A stretch of DNA of 64,000 bases from Lysobacterales bacterium (GCA_028285525.1 JANQOZ010000051.1:1-64000); one strand, 5' to 3'. Numbered from the stretch's first letter, positions 6,763-14,527 are shown. A program made the numbers and translations. The notes: generated from the letters alone by a model not told the origin.

Positions 6763-7050
6763 TTGTATAGGAAAGCACTGTTCTACAGTTGTTTGGGTCT
6801 GACCCTCGTTGCAGTTGCAGTATTTTTTTTCCAATTGTTGTCATATCTGAAGGTGCCAAGCGCGCTTTACGCGAATGAAAGGAAAATATTGGCGGCCTAT
6901 GCATTGACCGCTGGTTTAGTACCTGCGGCTCTTGGATTGATAGTTGCTTATAAATCCGGGAACGTGTTCTCTCAGTACGAGCGTCGAGTCGCCTGGCTTG
7001 GAGCGACTATCCTGGTTTCCTTGTTCTTCCTGCCCGGGTTAGTGCCATGA
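6763..7050 (+). CDS. Small three-helix membrane protein
   Basis: A 95-residue protein with three hydrophobic segments (about residues 6-27, 43-62 and 77-92). The start is TTG; no ATG gives a full first helix, and the ribosome-binding site is not obvious. No family is recognised. It lies between two other small membrane-associated genes in the same direction. Confidence 0.5.
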   Translation: MYRKALFYSCLGLTLVAVAVFFFQLLSYLKVPSALYANERKILAAYALTAGLVPAALGLIVAYKSGNVFSQYERRVAWLGATILVSLFFLPGLVP

Positions 7051-7072
7051 GAATTGTAATGCCCACAATACG

Positions 7073-7624
7073 GTGCGGCTGGCTTTCTTCGACGACACTT
7101 CAGCGGAAGCGCCGAACGTGATGTCAAGCCGATGGTCTCGCAAAAGACTTCTCACCACCATTTGCTTGGGGCTGGTGGGCTGCGGCCTGGTCTTGGCCAG
7201 CCAGCCACTGATTTCCTCGTTGCGCCCCAACACCAGGGCAGCAGCTAATCTGCCTCGGATAACGCTTCCGCCGCTCAAAGCCGGGGAGTATGCACACCTC
7301 CCGGGCGTATTCTGGTGGCGCGGTATCCTCGCTTTTGTGGACCTCGACAACAAGACTCACCTTTTTGGCACCTTGGTCGTTGATGGAGAAACGTACGTAC
7401 ACGACTACAATCGTTCTATACCGCTTCATCGATGTGACGATTTCGGACCAGATTTCGAAATCCGAGAAATCTACTGCAAGAGCGACCCATACCTCCTTGC
7501 TCGGTTCGAGCTGGACGGAACGTCATTCAACAAGCAACAGGATCCACTCCCGCGAATTCCGGGATATCGTGAGGGAAACGAATTTGTTCTGCTCGGAGAA
7601 AAGGACCGTGCTGATGGTGACTAG
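7073..7624 (+). CDS. Membrane-anchored protein resembling a Rieske N-terminal region
   Basis: Up to 183 residues from GTG 7073; ATG 7121 is an alternative start, giving MSSRWSRKRLL. A basic stretch and one hydrophobic helix (about residues 24-45) resemble the membrane anchor of ubiquinol-cytochrome c reductase Rieske proteins. Next comes LPPLKAGEYAHLPGVFWWRG, similar in layout to the Rieske segment before the cluster domain. The cluster ligands CxH and CxxH are absent, so no [2Fe-2S] centre is expected. The rest (HRCDDFGPDF, IYCKSDPYLLARF) is unassigned. The Rieske link is an inference. Confidence 0.6.
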   Translation: MRLAFFDDTSAEAPNVMSSRWSRKRLLTTICLGLVGCGLVLASQPLISSLRPNTRAAANLPRITLPPLKAGEYAHLPGVFWWRGILAFVDLDNKTHLFGTLVVDGETYVHDYNRSIPLHRCDDFGPDFEIREIYCKSDPYLLARFELDGTSFNKQQDPLPRIPGYREGNEFVLLGEKDRADGD

Positions 7625-7682
7625 TACAAACCTGCTCCTGATCGGTATTGCCGGCGTCCCCGACAGCTAAGACTGGTCAACG
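7625..7682 (+). repeat. Degenerate attC site, 58 bp
   Basis: GCCGGCGTCCCCGACAGCT aligns with GCCGACAGCTGACGC of the site at 2357, and TACAAAC and GTCAACG sit exactly where the left and right boxes of a 58-bp site should be. The right box has lost the second T of GTT, so it is probably inactive. Confidence 0.6.
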
Positions 7683-7690
7683 GATAACGA

Positions 7691-8065
7691 ATGTACGTCC
7701 GATTCCAGGGGCTTCGTCGCAACGCGACGTCAGCAGCAAAGCTTGGGATTTTTCAGCTTGCTTTTGAGCTGCGGGACGAGGGTGATCTGCCGAACTACCT
7801 GCAACGAGAGCTGGTGCGCCACCTCATTTGGCTCACGGAAAACCTCGATTCTCCAAAAGTCTTGAGCGACCCGGAACACCACCGGGCAATCTCATGGTTT
7901 CACCCGAGCGCAGCTGAACCCATTGCTCACGTGAGGGCTCTAAAGGTGATTCTTGAAGAAGCCGGGTACCACATTGAACAAGTCGAAACCCAGGATCCTG
8001 GAATCGTCATCTATGAGGACGCCTGGCAAACCGTTGCAAAGCCAAGAAAGTCGTCTCCGAACTGA
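7691..8065 (+). CDS. Unknown soluble protein (last clear cassette gene)
   Basis: A 124-residue, mostly helical protein (MYVRFQGLRRNATSAAKLGI...) with no signal peptide or membrane helix. ATG 7691 is 8 bp after the degenerate core box. I recognise no named family. No attC is seen after it; 8066-8184 contains nothing I can identify. Confidence 0.65.
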   Translation: MYVRFQGLRRNATSAAKLGIFQLAFELRDEGDLPNYLQRELVRHLIWLTENLDSPKVLSDPEHHRAISWFHPSAAEPIAHVRALKVILEEAGYHIEQVETQDPGIVIYEDAWQTVAKPRKSSPN

Positions 8066-8184
8066 AAGTCTGTGGAGTCGGCGGGCGGCAGCGATATGGC
8101 AGAAGCGGGGTAGAAGGACGCGGACACGAAATGGTCAAATAGGCCATCGCGATAAACTGCTGATGCTGAGAGTGGAGCCACGCC

Positions 8185-8598
8185 ATGAACGCTGAAGAAC
8201 AAGCCATTTGTGATGTTTTGGAAGACTACGCGGCCAAAGCCACGGCAGGTGATCTTGCGGGGTGGCTCGGCCTGTGGAGCGATGACGGCGTGCAGATGCC
8301 GCCAGATGCCGAAACCGCTGTTGGCAAAAGCCAAATTGGGGCCGGAATGGCGCCAGCGTTTGAGTCGATGGATCTGCAGGTATCGATCGACAAGATCGAA
8401 AGCGTTGTCGTGGATGGCAGCCTCGGCGTTACCCGGTGTCGGTATTCCATCAGCGGGACGCCCAAGGGCGGGGGCGACACGGTTCCGGTTATGCCGGATG
8501 GCAAAGCGCTGACCGTTTACCGGCGAGAAGCTAACGGCTCCTGGCGCATCGCCTTTGATTGTTTTAACGCGAATCCAGCATCCAGCGGTGGCGAGTGA
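8185..8598 (+). CDS. DUF4440 / SnoaL-like NTF2-fold protein
   Basis: A 137-residue protein of the nuclear-transport-factor-2 fold. The N-terminal helices hold AICDVLEDYAAKATAGD and GLWSDDGVQMPP, and the C-terminal strands end with YRREANGSWRIAFDCFN, all typical of the DUF4440/SgcJ group. The family includes small hydrolases, isomerases and ligand-binding proteins, so the substrate cannot be told. A GTGGAG site precedes the ATG. Cytoplasmic. Confidence 0.82.
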   Translation: MNAEEQAICDVLEDYAAKATAGDLAGWLGLWSDDGVQMPPDAETAVGKSQIGAGMAPAFESMDLQVSIDKIESVVVDGSLGVTRCRYSISGTPKGGGDTVPVMPDGKALTVYRREANGSWRIAFDCFNANPASSGGE

Positions 8599-8725
8599 GT
8601 GAGGGAAACACGGGCGTCCCGTAGTTTGGCCCCGTACCTTGAATTCGCTCGGGTCCCGGGCCGGGTGACCGCGCTTCATGCCGATATGGCAGGCGCCCGA
8701 GTCGTACAGCCAAAGGGGCGCCCCG

Positions 8726-9205
8726 ATGCGCATTGAGGTCGATGATCTGAATCGGTCCGAAGTCCATGCCCTGTTGGCGGAGCACATGATCAACATGCAT
8801 GAGCTTACCCCCGCCGAAAGCGTCCACGCGCTTGATCTTGAAGAACTGCGAGCCTCAGACGTCACTTTCTGGACGGTCTGGTCTGATGCCGAGCTGCTGG
8901 GCTGCGGAGCGCTGAAGGAGCTGTCCAGCAATCATGGCGAGATCAAGTCCATGCGGACCCCGGCCGACAAGCGCCGACGGGGCGCCGGGCGCCTGCTGCT
9001 GTCGCATATCGTTGAGGAAGCGTCTGCCAGGGGTTATCAGCGGCTCAGCCTGGAAACCGGGCCAGCGTCGGGGTTTGAGGCCGCGCATCGCCTGTATCTG
9101 AGCTACGGTTTCCGCGTCTGTGGTCCGTTCGGATCGTATGTGGAAGATCCCTACAGTGTGTTTATGACCATGACTTTGCCGAAATCCCCAGAGCGAAAGG
9201 CCTGA
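8726..9205 (+). CDS. GNAT-family N-acetyltransferase
   Basis: A 159-residue acetyltransferase. The acetyl-CoA loop is KRRRGAGRLLLSHIVEEA (about residues 88-105), followed by RLSLETGPASGFEAAHRLYLSYGF, the usual C-terminal half. This subgroup (ElaA/PhnO-like in layout) acts on small molecules or peptides; the acceptor is unknown. The start at ATG 8726 gives MRIEVDDLN; an in-frame ATG at 8678 would add 16 residues without family support. The C-terminal residues are encoded within an attC-like relic, suggesting an old cassette. Confidence 0.82.
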   Translation: MRIEVDDLNRSEVHALLAEHMINMHELTPAESVHALDLEELRASDVTFWTVWSDAELLGCGALKELSSNHGEIKSMRTPADKRRRGAGRLLLSHIVEEASARGYQRLSLETGPASGFEAAHRLYLSYGFRVCGPFGSYVEDPYSVFMTMTLPKSPERKA

Positions 9206-9253
9206 TGCTTGAATGGGTGGGCGCCTTCCGGCGATAGCTGAGCGACGTCATCG
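9188..9253 (+). repeat. attC-like relic
   Basis: GCGAAAGGCCTG resembles the ACGAAAGGCTG left arm of the sites at 521 and 1918. TTCCGGCGATAGCTGAGCG followed by a GTC resembles the right arm TTCGCCGGCAGCTGAGCG of the first site. The right box would be GTCATCG. It lies between the acetyltransferase gene and the next gene. Confidence 0.4.
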
Positions 9254-10167
9254 CGGACTCGACCAACAAGAAACGCCGCGTCCTGGTTCTCGGCGGTAAT
9301 GGCTTCATCGGTCGGCATGCGGTGGCAGCGCTGAAGAATTGTCCATTGGAGAGGCTCGCTATTGGCACCCGGTCGCCGTCGCACCAAGCTGGCGGGCCGG
9401 ACGAGCTTTCTTTCGTCCTGCACGAGCGCACCAGGTTTGAGGACTGGCGCGAGACTGCCGAGGCTTTCGACGTAATTCTGAACTGTGTTGGAATTCTGCG
9501 TCAGGTCGGGCGATCCACCTATGATCGTGTGCATCACCTTGCGCCAAAAGCGATTGCGGAGGCCTGTGAGCAGGCAGGGACGACGTTCATTCACGTCTCG
9601 GCCCTCGGCCTGGCAGACGGGGATCGGAGCCGCTTCCTCACCTCGAAGCGTCGAGGCGAACAGTCGGTTCGCCGAACTCAATGCAACTGGTTACTGGTGC
9701 GTCCGTCCTTGCTGGACGGCGAGGGCGGCTTTGGCGCTGCCTGGCTGCGGGGCGTCTCCAAACTTCCCGTGTTTGCCACGCCGATGGATGCGCGCGGGCA
9801 GATTGCGGCGCTCACCGCGAGTGATCTCGGGGAAGCGCTTGCCAAGCTGTGTACAGCGGAATCTCTGGACTTTGCTGCGAAGGCATCTCGAATCTACGAG
9901 TTTGGCGGCGTTACCACCTACAGCTTCGAACGCTACATCCGGGGCCTGAGGAGGCGGTACAACGATCGGCGCGCACTGGCGATTCCGGTTCCCGCTCTGC
10001 TGGCCCGCCTGGGCGCGCATATTTGCGATCTGCTTCACTTCACGCCGTTTTCCTTCGGCCACTGGGAGCTGCTGAGAAAGAACAACGTTCCGGATCCGAA
10101 CAGACTACCGGAGGTGCTCGGCCGTGATCCGCAAACGGTGATTGAATACGAGCCGCAGGACGGTTAA
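9238..10167 (+). CDS. NDUFA9-like NAD(P)-binding SDR protein
   Basis: An atypical short-chain dehydrogenase of the NDUFA9-like group. It has the N-terminal VLVLGGNGFIGRHAV nucleotide-binding motif, NCVGIL, HVSALG and the late LLRKNNVPDPNRLPEVLG segment. Bacterial members are poorly characterised oxidoreductase-like proteins. GTG 9322 would delete the glycine motif, so the start must be upstream; the only candidate before the in-frame TAG (9235) is CTG 9238, giving MSDVIADSTNKKRRVLV. No strong ribosome-binding site is seen. The start overlaps the attC-like relic. Confidence 0.78.
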   Translation: MSDVIADSTNKKRRVLVLGGNGFIGRHAVAALKNCPLERLAIGTRSPSHQAGGPDELSFVLHERTRFEDWRETAEAFDVILNCVGILRQVGRSTYDRVHHLAPKAIAEACEQAGTTFIHVSALGLADGDRSRFLTSKRRGEQSVRRTQCNWLLVRPSLLDGEGGFGAAWLRGVSKLPVFATPMDARGQIAALTASDLGEALAKLCTAESLDFAAKASRIYEFGGVTTYSFERYIRGLRRRYNDRRALAIPVPALLARLGAHICDLLHFTPFSFGHWELLRKNNVPDPNRLPEVLGRDPQTVIEYEPQDG

Positions 10168-10301
10168 CTCATCGTATCTCGCAACCTGGTCAGGAAAACG
10201 ATCGACCGAGGCGCAGGCAACGTGCGGTTTTTCCCTTTTCCGGCGTTTATCGAGAGGAGGAAACTGACAATCCATATTCGACCTGCCGGGAGGAGGCTTT
10301 T

Positions 10302-11189
10302 GTGCGCTGGCTATCGATAATCCTGATGTCCGTGCTGGTGTTGACCGGACTGGCCTTTGGTCTGGTGTATTTCGTGAGCGAGCAGAAGCTCAGTGATCGG
10401 GACGCGGTGCTTTCTTTTGATCTGCCCATTCCAGAGGACGAGGCCAGCATTGAGCGGGGCCGCCACATCGCTCGGACTCGAGGTTGTTTCGGGTGTCATG
10501 GTCAAGAGCTGGCGGGGAAAAACTTTGACGAGCAGTGGGACTGGCCGAAGCGCGCGGTGGCTCCGAATCTGGCGAAATACGCCCGCAACCACGACGCGGC
10601 AACGATGGAGGCCGCTATCCGGCAGGGCATTGGCGCCGACGGGCGGGAGCTGGTTTCGATGCCGTCCTACAACTTTTCCTCGCTGCGAGACGACGACCTG
10701 GCTGCTTTGCTGGGCTTTCTGCGTGCCGCGCCGTTGGTCGAGGAGCCTCTGCCGAGTCCGGCGCTTGGTTGGGAGGCTCGTTGGGGCTTTGTGAAGGGAG
10801 ACGAGCTGTCGATGGCCGACTGGGCGGCGATGGTGCCACCGCTGCGCATCGACCCCGCCAAAGACCCAGAGCTGGCTGAAGGCGAGTATCTGGCCATGAC
10901 CATGTGTAACGAGTGCCATGGGCTGGACCTCCGCGGAGATACCTACGGCAGCACCATGGGGTTTGGCCCGCCGATCCCCGATCTGGCCATTGTTGCCACC
11001 TACGACCGCACCCAGTTTGAGGCTCTGATCGAAAGCGGGGTTTTCCCCGACGGGCGCCGGCTGGGAATCATGACCCTGGTGGCGCCGGACCGGTTTCCGT
11101 CTCTCTCGGATCTCGAGATCGACCGTCTCCACGGGTTCCTCCAGTCGCTGGCATCCACACCGGCGCCGGAGGCGTTCTGGCGTCCCTGA
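10302..11189 (+). CDS. Membrane-anchored di-haem cytochrome c
   Basis: A 295-residue protein with one N-terminal membrane anchor (residues 3-26) and two class I cytochrome c domains. The haem sites are RGCFGCHGQEL at about residue 63 and MCNECHGLDL at about residue 201, each followed by methionine-containing segments that can supply the distal ligand. It probably faces the periplasm and carries electrons from a dehydrogenase, but no partner gene is adjacent. Start GTG 10302 has a GGGAGGAGG site about 8 bp upstream. Confidence 0.85.
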   Translation: MRWLSIILMSVLVLTGLAFGLVYFVSEQKLSDRDAVLSFDLPIPEDEASIERGRHIARTRGCFGCHGQELAGKNFDEQWDWPKRAVAPNLAKYARNHDAATMEAAIRQGIGADGRELVSMPSYNFSSLRDDDLAALLGFLRAAPLVEEPLPSPALGWEARWGFVKGDELSMADWAAMVPPLRIDPAKDPELAEGEYLAMTMCNECHGLDLRGDTYGSTMGFGPPIPDLAIVATYDRTQFEALIESGVFPDGRRLGIMTLVAPDRFPSLSDLEIDRLHGFLQSLASTPAPEAFWRP

Positions 11190-11295
11190 GAGAATGCGTT
11201 GCGGCAACTCAACGCTTTCTGCGTTCTTGTGCTCGTCTCTCGCAAATTTCCGGGTTATGTTGCTGTAGGTCTTGCATCAATATGAAGGAGAAAGC

Positions 11296-11652
11296 GTGAC
11301 CGTTTCCGAAGCGCTGGCGACACACCTGCGCGAGCTTGAAAACCACCTGCTGCAGCCTTCAGTGCGTGAGAATAGCCATGCTGCCGGTGATTTGATCGCT
11401 CCAGACTTCAGGGAAATCGGCCGGTCTGGAAAGGTCTACGACAGAACACAAATCCTGGATGCGATGGTGGCCGAGCCGCTTGCGGAAAAGCTCGTCGTGG
11501 AAGCGTTTGAGGCTCGCGAGCTGGCGCCAAATGTTGTGCTGGCAACCTACCGATGTGGTGAGACGCTGCGAAGCTCAATCTGGCGAATGGAGGGCGAGCG
11601 CTGGCAGATTGTCTTTCATCAGGGTACCGCCAGCCCAAAGGAATCGCGTTAG
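11296..11652 (+). CDS. DUF4440 NTF2-fold protein
   Basis: A 118-residue protein with the DUF4440 pattern: an N-terminal helix LRELENHLLQ, AGDLIAPDFREIGRSGKVYDR, then IWRMEGERWQIVFHQGTA near the C-terminus. Related to the 8185-8598 protein by fold only. Start GTG 11296 has an AAGGAGAAA site upstream. The function is unknown; probably a small-molecule-binding or enzyme domain. Confidence 0.8.
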   Translation: MTVSEALATHLRELENHLLQPSVRENSHAAGDLIAPDFREIGRSGKVYDRTQILDAMVAEPLAEKLVVEAFEARELAPNVVLATYRCGETLRSSIWRMEGERWQIVFHQGTASPKESR

Positions 11653-11701
11653 ACTGTCCACGGGGAACGGCAGTTCGCCTGGCCACGGGAGGAGATACGC
11701 G

Positions 11702-12067
11702 ATGACAACCACACCAGCACACGATAAACGGATCGCCAGCATTCCTTTTGCGGCCGTCTATCCCGCCTACGTCAGCAAGGTCGAAAAGAAGGGCCGAACG
11801 GTCGAGGAGCTCCACCAGGTTTTGTCCTGGCTCACAGGGTTCAGCGACAAAGAAATCCAGGCAAAGATCGACGCTGGCGAGACCATCGAACAGTTTTTTG
11901 AGAACGCCGAGATCCACCCAAATGCTCATCTGATCAAGGGGGTGATTTGCGGATATCGGGTCGAAGATATCGAGACGCCGTTAACCCGACAGGCCCGCTA
12001 CATGGACAAGCTGGTCGATGAGCTGGCCAAGGGCCGACCGATGGAAAAGGTTTTGCGAACGGCCTAA
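11702..12067 (+). CDS. DUF2200 family protein
   Basis: A 121-residue protein matching the DUF2200 pattern: RIASIPFAAVYPAYVSKVE, TVEELHQVLSWLTGF and NPNAHLIKGVICGYRVE-like segments (here HPNAHLIKGVICGYRVEDIE). Members are cytoplasmic and uncharacterised, common in both Gram-positive and Gram-negative genomes and often horizontally spread. The ATG has a strong GGGAGGAGA site. Confidence 0.82.
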   Translation: MTTTPAHDKRIASIPFAAVYPAYVSKVEKKGRTVEELHQVLSWLTGFSDKEIQAKIDAGETIEQFFENAEIHPNAHLIKGVICGYRVEDIETPLTRQARYMDKLVDELAKGRPMEKVLRTA

Positions 12068-12135
12068 ACACTTTTAGTGCTTCCTGGTCGCTCGACGGCT
12101 GCCAATTGGGTCACGAACGACGGCTTGTTCCTCGC

Positions 12136-12141
12136 TATAAT
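12136..12141 (+). promoter_or_regulatory. Likely -10 box
   Basis: TATAAT in an AT-rich patch 51 bp before the next ATG. No good -35 match is seen at normal spacing, so it is supported mainly by the perfect -10 and position. Confidence 0.4.
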
Positions 12142-12191
12142 CAAATTCATCTTGCAGCTGCATTTTCCGCAAACCCAGGGCCAAGACAGTG

Positions 12192-12485
12192 ATGAATGAT
12201 CCCGGACGTCGACACGATAAGAACCCCCGTTCTGCCGGCGTTCGCGCGCTCAACGCCGTTTGCGCCATCGTGTTCCTGGGAGCGGCGGCGTTTATGTTTT
12301 TTGCGGCCTCAAAGATGATGGCGGCCAGCGCCATGGCGTTGGCGCTGGTAGGCATCGCGGCGCCGGTCATCGCAGGTGCCGAGGGCATTCTAGAAGTGCT
12401 GTTAGGGATCGTGGAGGGTGTCGTCGACGGCCTCCTCGCGATTGTTGAGGCCATCGGCGAATTGTTCAGCGGCATCTTCGGCTAG
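12192..12485 (+). CDS. Small hydrophobic membrane protein
   Basis: A 97-residue protein with a polar, basic N-terminus and two to three hydrophobic stretches (about residues 20-38, 44-62 and 70-95). The last is rich in Ile, Gly, Glu and Val and amphipathic. No family is recognised. A GTG directly upstream at 12189 is an alternative start. It has its own likely -10 box. Confidence 0.6.
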   Translation: MNDPGRRHDKNPRSAGVRALNAVCAIVFLGAAAFMFFAASKMMAASAMALALVGIAAPVIAGAEGILEVLLGIVEGVVDGLLAIVEAIGELFSGIFG

Positions 12486-12633
12486 CCACGCCTCTGAAGA
12501 AGCACGCAGCGGGTATCACGGAACGATGCCTAATCCCATCAAACCAGTTGGGCCCCGTGGGTAAAGCGCGCGAGAGACGCCACGGTTGTCTTTTCCTGCG
12601 TTTCAGTCTGTTCTTGCAGCCCGTTAGTCGCGC

Positions 12634-13041
12634 ATGATCTTTGCTGCCATTGTTCCGTTTTACGTCTGGGTGCTGCTCGCGCTGGGTCTCTGGGGCGTCA
12701 TTGCTCATCGAGCTTATCGTCGGATCGATCTCAGCGGCTGGCTGGTCGGATTGTGGCTTGCGCTGCTGGCGGTTCAGGCCCTGGCCGCATCGATCTCGGC
12801 TGTAGCGACACGTGTGGACTCAATCGACCGCTTTACCTGCTACTGGGGCATTTGGGGGTGGTTGGTCCAGCTTGCACTCGCGGGCATCGGTTTAGCGCTT
12901 TTGGTCCTGCTGATGAAACGCTGGCCCCGAAACGCCGAGGGCGGCAGGCGCCAATTCGGATCAACGGTGGCGTTGTGGGGCGTCTTCAGCGTAGTCGTAG
13001 TTTTCGCCCACCTGCGTTCTGCCGTACTGTGTACGGTGTGA
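12634..13041 (+). CDS. Four-helix membrane protein
   Basis: A 135-residue integral membrane protein with hydrophobic segments at about residues 5-25, 35-55, 68-90 and 108-128. It has no recognised family. The ATG has no strong ribosome-binding site. Upstream, 12486-12633 has no gene or clear element. Confidence 0.55.
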   Translation: MIFAAIVPFYVWVLLALGLWGVIAHRAYRRIDLSGWLVGLWLALLAVQALAASISAVATRVDSIDRFTCYWGIWGWLVQLALAGIGLALLVLLMKRWPRNAEGGRRQFGSTVALWGVFSVVVVFAHLRSAVLCTV

Positions 13042-13080
13042 GGCGTATGGCCTTGCGTAACGCAGTATGTGATAGCCGCG

Positions 13081-13437
13081 ATGGAAAACTATATTGACGG
13101 TTTTGTCTTCCCGATACCCAAGGACCGCCTGGAGGCCTATCAAAACCTGGCGCAGGCGATAGCGGAGATCTGGCAGGAAGCCGGTGCGCTTCAGTACCGC
13201 GAATTCGTGGGCGACGATCTGACGCTGACCGGCACCCGGGCTTTTCCGGAGTTGCTCGGAAGCGACGGTGACGATGCGGTGGTTTTTGGCTGGGTGGTTT
13301 TTGAGTCGCGGGAGGCACGTGATCGTGCCAACCAGATGGTGGCGTCCGACCCACGGGTGGCAAAGCTGATGGCGGAGTCGAACACCGGTTTTGATCCTTC
13401 CCGCATGGCCTACGGCGGTTTCCGTCGACTGGTCTAA
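13081..13437 (+). CDS. DUF1428 family protein
   Basis: A 118-residue protein beginning MENYIDGFVFPIPKDRLEAY, the diagnostic DUF1428 (YbaA-like) start, followed by AIAEIWQEAGALQYREFVGDD and VVFGWVVFESREARDRANQM. It has the dimeric alpha/beta-barrel (ferredoxin-like) layout of the family, with unknown function. ATG 13081 fits the family better than the upstream in-frame GTG 13069. Confidence 0.85.
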   Translation: MENYIDGFVFPIPKDRLEAYQNLAQAIAEIWQEAGALQYREFVGDDLTLTGTRAFPELLGSDGDDAVVFGWVVFESREARDRANQMVASDPRVAKLMAESNTGFDPSRMAYGGFRRLV

Positions 13438-13505
13438 CCCTGGTGCAAGGCCCGTCTGTTGAACGTCTGCATTTCCCTCGCGAAAAATTTCGGAGGCATT
13501 TTTCG

Positions 13506-13907
13506 ATGAACATGCTTTCCTGGGTTTTCACTTTCAAAATTGCGGCAACCCTGTTTGTCTGGTGTCTACCCCTGCTGTTCTTCCCGGGAAAACTCCTGCT
13601 GGCCGCAGGCTTCCCTGAACAGCACACCTACATGTTCGTGCGCATGCTCGGCTGGGCGTATCTGGCCCTGTGTGTCGGCTATGGATTCGGTCTGCACGCA
13701 TCGCTGAGCGGACGGCGGTTGGCAGGTCCCATATGGGTGGGCATCGTTAGCAACGGTGGCGCCTGCTGCTATCTGCTCTACTACGGACTGAACGGTACCT
13801 GGACGGCATGGGGTCCTGCCATTCAGGTCATCGCCTGGGGTTCTATCGTGGCCACCGCGTTGATTACGGCGGGGCTTATTACCTTCGGCGTCCTCGGGCG
13901 CGAATAG
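13506..13907 (+). CDS. Four-helix membrane protein
   Basis: A 133-residue membrane protein with about four hydrophobic segments (residues 7-27, 42-62, 74-95 and 105-128). A GGAGG site is found about 9 bp before ATG 13506. I recognise no named family with confidence. It is 10 bp upstream of the DUF2784 gene, so the two are probably co-transcribed. Confidence 0.65.
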   Translation: MNMLSWVFTFKIAATLFVWCLPLLFFPGKLLLAAGFPEQHTYMFVRMLGWAYLALCVGYGFGLHASLSGRRLAGPIWVGIVSNGGACCYLLYYGLNGTWTAWGPAIQVIAWGSIVATALITAGLITFGVLGRE

Positions 13908-13917
13908 CCGGCCCGTT

Positions 13918-14328
13918 ATGGACGAGCGAGTTGGTTACCTCCTTGCCGCTGACGCAATTTTGTTGGTTCACGTACAGTTCGTCGCGTTTGTCATCTTTGG
14001 GCTGGTCCTGATCCTGCTGGGGAACTGGCGAAGCTGGAGTTGGGTCAGGAATCTTTGGTTCCGGCTGGCCCATCTGGCCGCCATCGGCTTTGTTGTTGTG
14101 CAGGCCTGGTTGGGCGCGGTTTGCCCGCTCACCGTATGGGAGCTGGCACTGAGAGAGAAGGCGGGCGACGCGGTCTACACTGGCGCCTTTGTGGCGCATT
14201 GGCTTGAAGCGGTGCTCTATTATCGAGCGCCACCCTGGGTCTTCGTGGTTGTGTACACCGTCTTTGGCGCGCTGGTGGTAGCAAGCTGGTTTTGGGTGCC
14301 GCCGAGGCGTTTTGGAAACGTGCGCTGA
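13918..14328 (+). CDS. DUF2784 membrane protein
   Basis: A 136-residue protein with the DUF2784 pattern. The first helix contains ADAILLVHVQFVAFVIFGLV; next come WVRNLWFRLAHLAAIGFVVVQAWLG with CPLTVWE, then a final helix and basic tail. Four membrane helices are expected. The conserved His and the CPLTxWE motif are characteristic of the family, whose role is unknown. Confidence 0.85.
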   Translation: MDERVGYLLAADAILLVHVQFVAFVIFGLVLILLGNWRSWSWVRNLWFRLAHLAAIGFVVVQAWLGAVCPLTVWELALREKAGDAVYTGAFVAHWLEAVLYYRAPPWVFVVVYTVFGALVVASWFWVPPRRFGNVR

Positions 14329-14527
14329 TTCAAGGAATCGAGGTCATCTAAAAATAGCCGGGAATTGATCAAGCACCACCACATCATTTCTGATGATCAA
14401 CCAACGCCGGAGCCAAGGCAGCCTGAGACGATACTGCTCAATAGAGGCTTAGTCTGAATCGGGATGGATCACGCAACCACAGGTGTGGCGTGAGAGAATG
14501 CCCGCAGAATCTAACGCAGGCAGACTT
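14329..14527. other. Gene-free spacer
   Basis: No gene, terminator or clear promoter is seen here. A TGATCA is repeated at both ends of a short imperfect hairpin near 14367-14400, too weak to name. Confidence 0.4.

Larger units (their letters stand above)
1..8065 (+). mobile_element. Integron gene-cassette array (integrase not in window)
   Basis: About a dozen short, unrelated genes all lie on the + strand. Most are followed by an imperfect palindrome of the attC type, with a right-hand core box resembling GTTRRRY and often a left-hand box resembling RYYYAAC. Base composition is visibly more AT-rich than the rest of the window. In integrons the integrase lies on the side the cassettes are read from, so it would be left of position 1. 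Whether this is a complete chromosomal integron or an integrase-less attC cluster cannot be told from this window. The right limit is uncertain because sites decay after about 5 kb. Confidence 0.88.

Noticed and set aside
1..8065. CRISPR array as an explanation for the regularly repeated palindromes
   Set aside because: The repeats are separated by whole genes of varied length, are imperfect, and carry integron core boxes; there are no short spacers.
8011..8931. Long open frame on the - strand antisense to the DUF4440 and acetyltransferase genes
   Set aside because: The + strand frames have clear family motifs; the antisense product is low-complexity and Ser/Arg-rich, typical of shadow frames in GC-rich DNA.
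10311..11207. 298-codon - strand frame across the cytochrome c gene
   Set aside because: Both CxxCH haem motifs are on +, and the antisense translation resembles no protein.
14367..14400. TGATCA repeats as a regulatory hairpin
   Set aside because: The arms are short, there is no T-run and no link to a promoter.
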